A stretch of DNA of 7,611 nt from Bacteroides sp. CAG:144 (GTDB lineage Bacteria > Bacteroidota > Bacteroidia > Bacteroidales > UBA11471): positions 1-7,611 of the forward strand of contig HF999742.1 in assembly GCA_000434215.1 (NCBI GenBank), in the 5' to 3' direction. Both the position numbers and the translations under genes were made by a program. Below are positions 6,125 to 7,611 of the stretch, in pieces. Below the pieces are notes generated by a model that saw nothing but the letters and a program-made list of their open reading frames with translations, did no database searches and was not told where the DNA came from. Within the stretch, counting starts at the first letter, position 1; every line of letters starts with the position of its first letter.

Positions 6125-7162
6125 ATGAAAACAATACGATTTATCTCTTTTTTGCTTTTTGTCGCCTTCTTACCGGCTTGCGACAAAAATGATGGTAAAA
6201 ATGATTATAAAAACGATGTATCCGACGGAAATATCGTTATCGACTATTCGAAAGTCAAATCTCGGGTAACGGTCGATGCTGCAACAGGCGACGAGACGAG
6301 AGAGTTTTACTCATTCGATGCCGAAGGGAAACAAACCGGTTATGAGAAGTATGTCAATAACAACCGTATCACCTTATATACCAATTACCGTTATGGAGAC
6401 AAATCGTTGACGTACGATCAGTACGAAGGTGCATATAGTTATGAGGTGGCTTATGTTTTTTATAAAGATGACTATGATACCCAGAAATATACATCCAAAA
6501 CAATCACCAATGTCATAACCGGGAAAAAAGAATCAGATGTTTATGAATATGATTCGATAGGCCGTCCGATTTGGTATGAGCATACTGCTGTAACTGGTTA
6601 TACATATGGTTATCCGGCTTTTTTTAAATATTTTTATCCTCAATCTATGGATGGTAGGGAGTTTAATTTTGATAAAATTGACTATCGGTATGATGGGTTG
6701 ACTTTGACCATAGAACCGCAGACAAACAAGTATGAAGTGGGAAGTCTCGAATGGGAGAATTGTAGAGATTCGTTGATTTGTGAGTTTAATAGTCTTAGTT
6801 ACGCTTTGGTGAGAGATTTTTTAGAGAGGAGACCAAGATGTGTTATTCGATTCTATGACGAAACCTTTACAAAAATCGTCTCGGTAGAGCGTATCGCCAA
6901 TGATTATGTGTCATATTCCATTCAGAATGAGTTCGATTTAAAAGGAAATCCGATTAAAGAAGAAAGTAGCTCTACCACCTCGTACTATACGTACGATGTA
7001 GACGGCCGGCTTATCGGATATGATTGTTACAAAGGAGATGTTTTGACTCGCAGAAGTAATTACGTTTATGATGGGAAAAAGTTGACGTATGATGAGAGGA
7101 AATATAAATCCGATAGCGGAGAGAAGGTTTCCGAGTCGAGAGTGTATATCGAGTTTTATTGA
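6125..7162 (+). CDS. Lipoprotein with degenerate YD-like repeats
   Basis: Predicted exported lipoprotein of 345 residues, function unknown. The N-terminus MKTIRFISFLLFVAFLPAC is a lipoprotein signal peptide with lipobox L16-P17-A18-C19. The Asp/Lys/Asn-rich linker after Cys19 (DKND-GKND-YKND) could act as a Bacteroidota surface-export signal, but this is inference. The rest is Tyr- and Asp-rich with YD-like motifs: FYSFDAEGKQTGYEKY (61-76), YEYDSIGRPIWYEH (140-153), NEFDLKGNPIKEE (268-280) and YYTYDVDGRLIGYDCY (287-302). The first and last continue in parallel into NYRYGDKSLTYDQY (87-100) and NYVYDGKKLTYDER (312-325), so about 39 residues are repeated near each end. YD repeats occur in Rhs and wall-associated proteins and build beta-rich shells, but this protein is far shorter and has no toxin tail. 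It has its own promoter and may be co-transcribed with the downstream glycosylase. Base composition is more A/T-rich than in dnaE. Confidence 0.85.
   Translation: MKTIRFISFLLFVAFLPACDKNDGKNDYKNDVSDGNIVIDYSKVKSRVTVDAATGDETREFYSFDAEGKQTGYEKYVNNNRITLYTNYRYGDKSLTYDQYEGAYSYEVAYVFYKDDYDTQKYTSKTITNVITGKKESDVYEYDSIGRPIWYEHTAVTGYTYGYPAFFKYFYPQSMDGREFNFDKIDYRYDGLTLTIEPQTNKYEVGSLEWENCRDSLICEFNSLSYALVRDFLERRPRCVIRFYDETFTKIVSVERIANDYVSYSIQNEFDLKGNPIKEESSSTTSYYTYDVDGRLIGYDCYKGDVLTRRSNYVYDGKKLTYDERKYKSDSGEKVSESRVYIEFY
6182..6217 (+). repeat. Three 12-bp tandem repeats in the lipoprotein linker
   Basis: Three consecutive 12-bp units (GACAAAAATGAT, GGTAAAAATGAT, TATAAAAACGAT) encode D-K-N-D, G-K-N-D and Y-K-N-D directly after the lipidated cysteine. 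The units differ mainly in the first codon. Slippage could lengthen or shorten the linker in frame. Confidence 0.75.
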
Positions 7163-7205
7163 TAATTTATGTTTTTAGCAGAAGTGTAACGAATGCGATG
7201 TTTTT

Positions 7206-7611
7206 ATGAAAAAACAGACAGGTGATATTTTATTACGCAAAATTGCTTTGCCGCCGCTGGTGGGAGAAGATCCCGAAACACTCATTTTGGGAACGTTACC
7301 CGGCGATGAATCGTTGCTTCATTGTGAATATTATCGAAATCGGAGAAATCGATTCTGGAAAGTATTTGCTTCGTTAACTCGCGAGTGCCTCGATTTGTAT
7401 GCCGACAAGGAGCGTGCCTTGATGTCGCGGAGGATTGCTTTATGGACTGTGCTTGAATCGGCTGAAAGGAAAGGCTCGACAAATCGGAAGTTGCACAATG
7501 TGAAGCCCAATGACATACGGGCTTTCCTTCAAAAATATCCGACTATAAACACTATCGTTTTTAATGGGCGTGATGCTGAAAAATATTTTTCAAGGTATTT
7601 TGCTACATCTT
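7206..7611 (+). CDS. DNA-deoxyinosine (hypoxanthine-DNA) glycosylase, 5' part
   Basis: Uracil-DNA-glycosylase superfamily enzyme of the hypoxanthine-DNA glycosylase (family 6) type, which removes hypoxanthine formed by deamination of adenine and so starts base-excision repair. 135 codons are visible before the window ends. Recognisable motifs are LILGTLPGDESL (26-37), YYRNRRNRFWKVF (42-54) with N48 at the position of the catalytic asparagine described for the archaeal enzyme, LWTVLESAERKGS (81-93), KPNDI (102-106) and FNGRDAEKYF (121-130). In some relatives the segment after LESAERKGS reads D rather than TN; the role of this difference is unknown. The ATG at 7206 is the first start after an in-frame TAG at 7176. 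It lies 43 bp after the lipoprotein stop with no terminator between, so co-transcription is plausible. There is no signal peptide, so it is cytoplasmic. The partial state is due only to the window edge. Confidence 0.85.
   Translation, partial: MKKQTGDILLRKIALPPLVGEDPETLILGTLPGDESLLHCEYYRNRRNRFWKVFASLTRECLDLYADKERALMSRRIALWTVLESAERKGSTNRKLHNVKPNDIRAFLQKYPTINTIVFNGRDAEKYFSRYFATS

Overview
The window looks like chromosomal DNA of a member of the Bacteroidota, most likely order Bacteroidales. The evidence is TAnnTTTG-type -7 promoter boxes, A/T-rich leaders without Shine-Dalgarno sequences, a long DnaE-type polymerase with lineage-style insertions, and an intergenic repeat whose chance translations (CHSER..., CHPEP...) are familiar from this phylum. 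Genus cannot be fixed from the sequence alone.

Layout. On the minus strand, dnaE (replicative DNA polymerase III alpha subunit, 4340 to 456) is followed 105 bp downstream by trxA (thioredoxin, 350 to 36), which has its own candidate promoter. A 197-bp divergent intergenic region (4341-4537) separates dnaE from a plus-strand GNAT acetyltransferase of the phosphinothricin/methionine-sulfoximine type (4538-5026). This region carries a perfect 10-bp inverted repeat placed like an operator. A gene-free stretch of about 1.1 kb follows (5027-6124). Its first 900 bp is packed with palindromic intergenic repeats: a 128-bp long-stem element, two 141-bp copies of a nested-hairpin unit with 105 bp exactly identical, a 62-bp-period tandem duplication, and several half-units. 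After a perfect TAACTTTG -7 box come a lipoprotein of 345 residues with degenerate YD-like repeats (6125-7162) and, 43 bp on, the 5' part of a DNA-deoxyinosine (hypoxanthine-DNA) glycosylase gene cut by the window end (7206-7611).

How the genes relate. dnaE and trxA are housekeeping genes, and the glycosylase is a base-excision repair enzyme for deaminated adenine. No single pathway joins all five genes. The lipoprotein and glycosylase may be co-transcribed because no terminator is visible between them. No phage, transposase, CRISPR or toxin-antitoxin module was seen. The least explained parts are the repeat-rich gap, the inverted repeat between dnaE and the acetyltransferase, and the YD-like lipoprotein.
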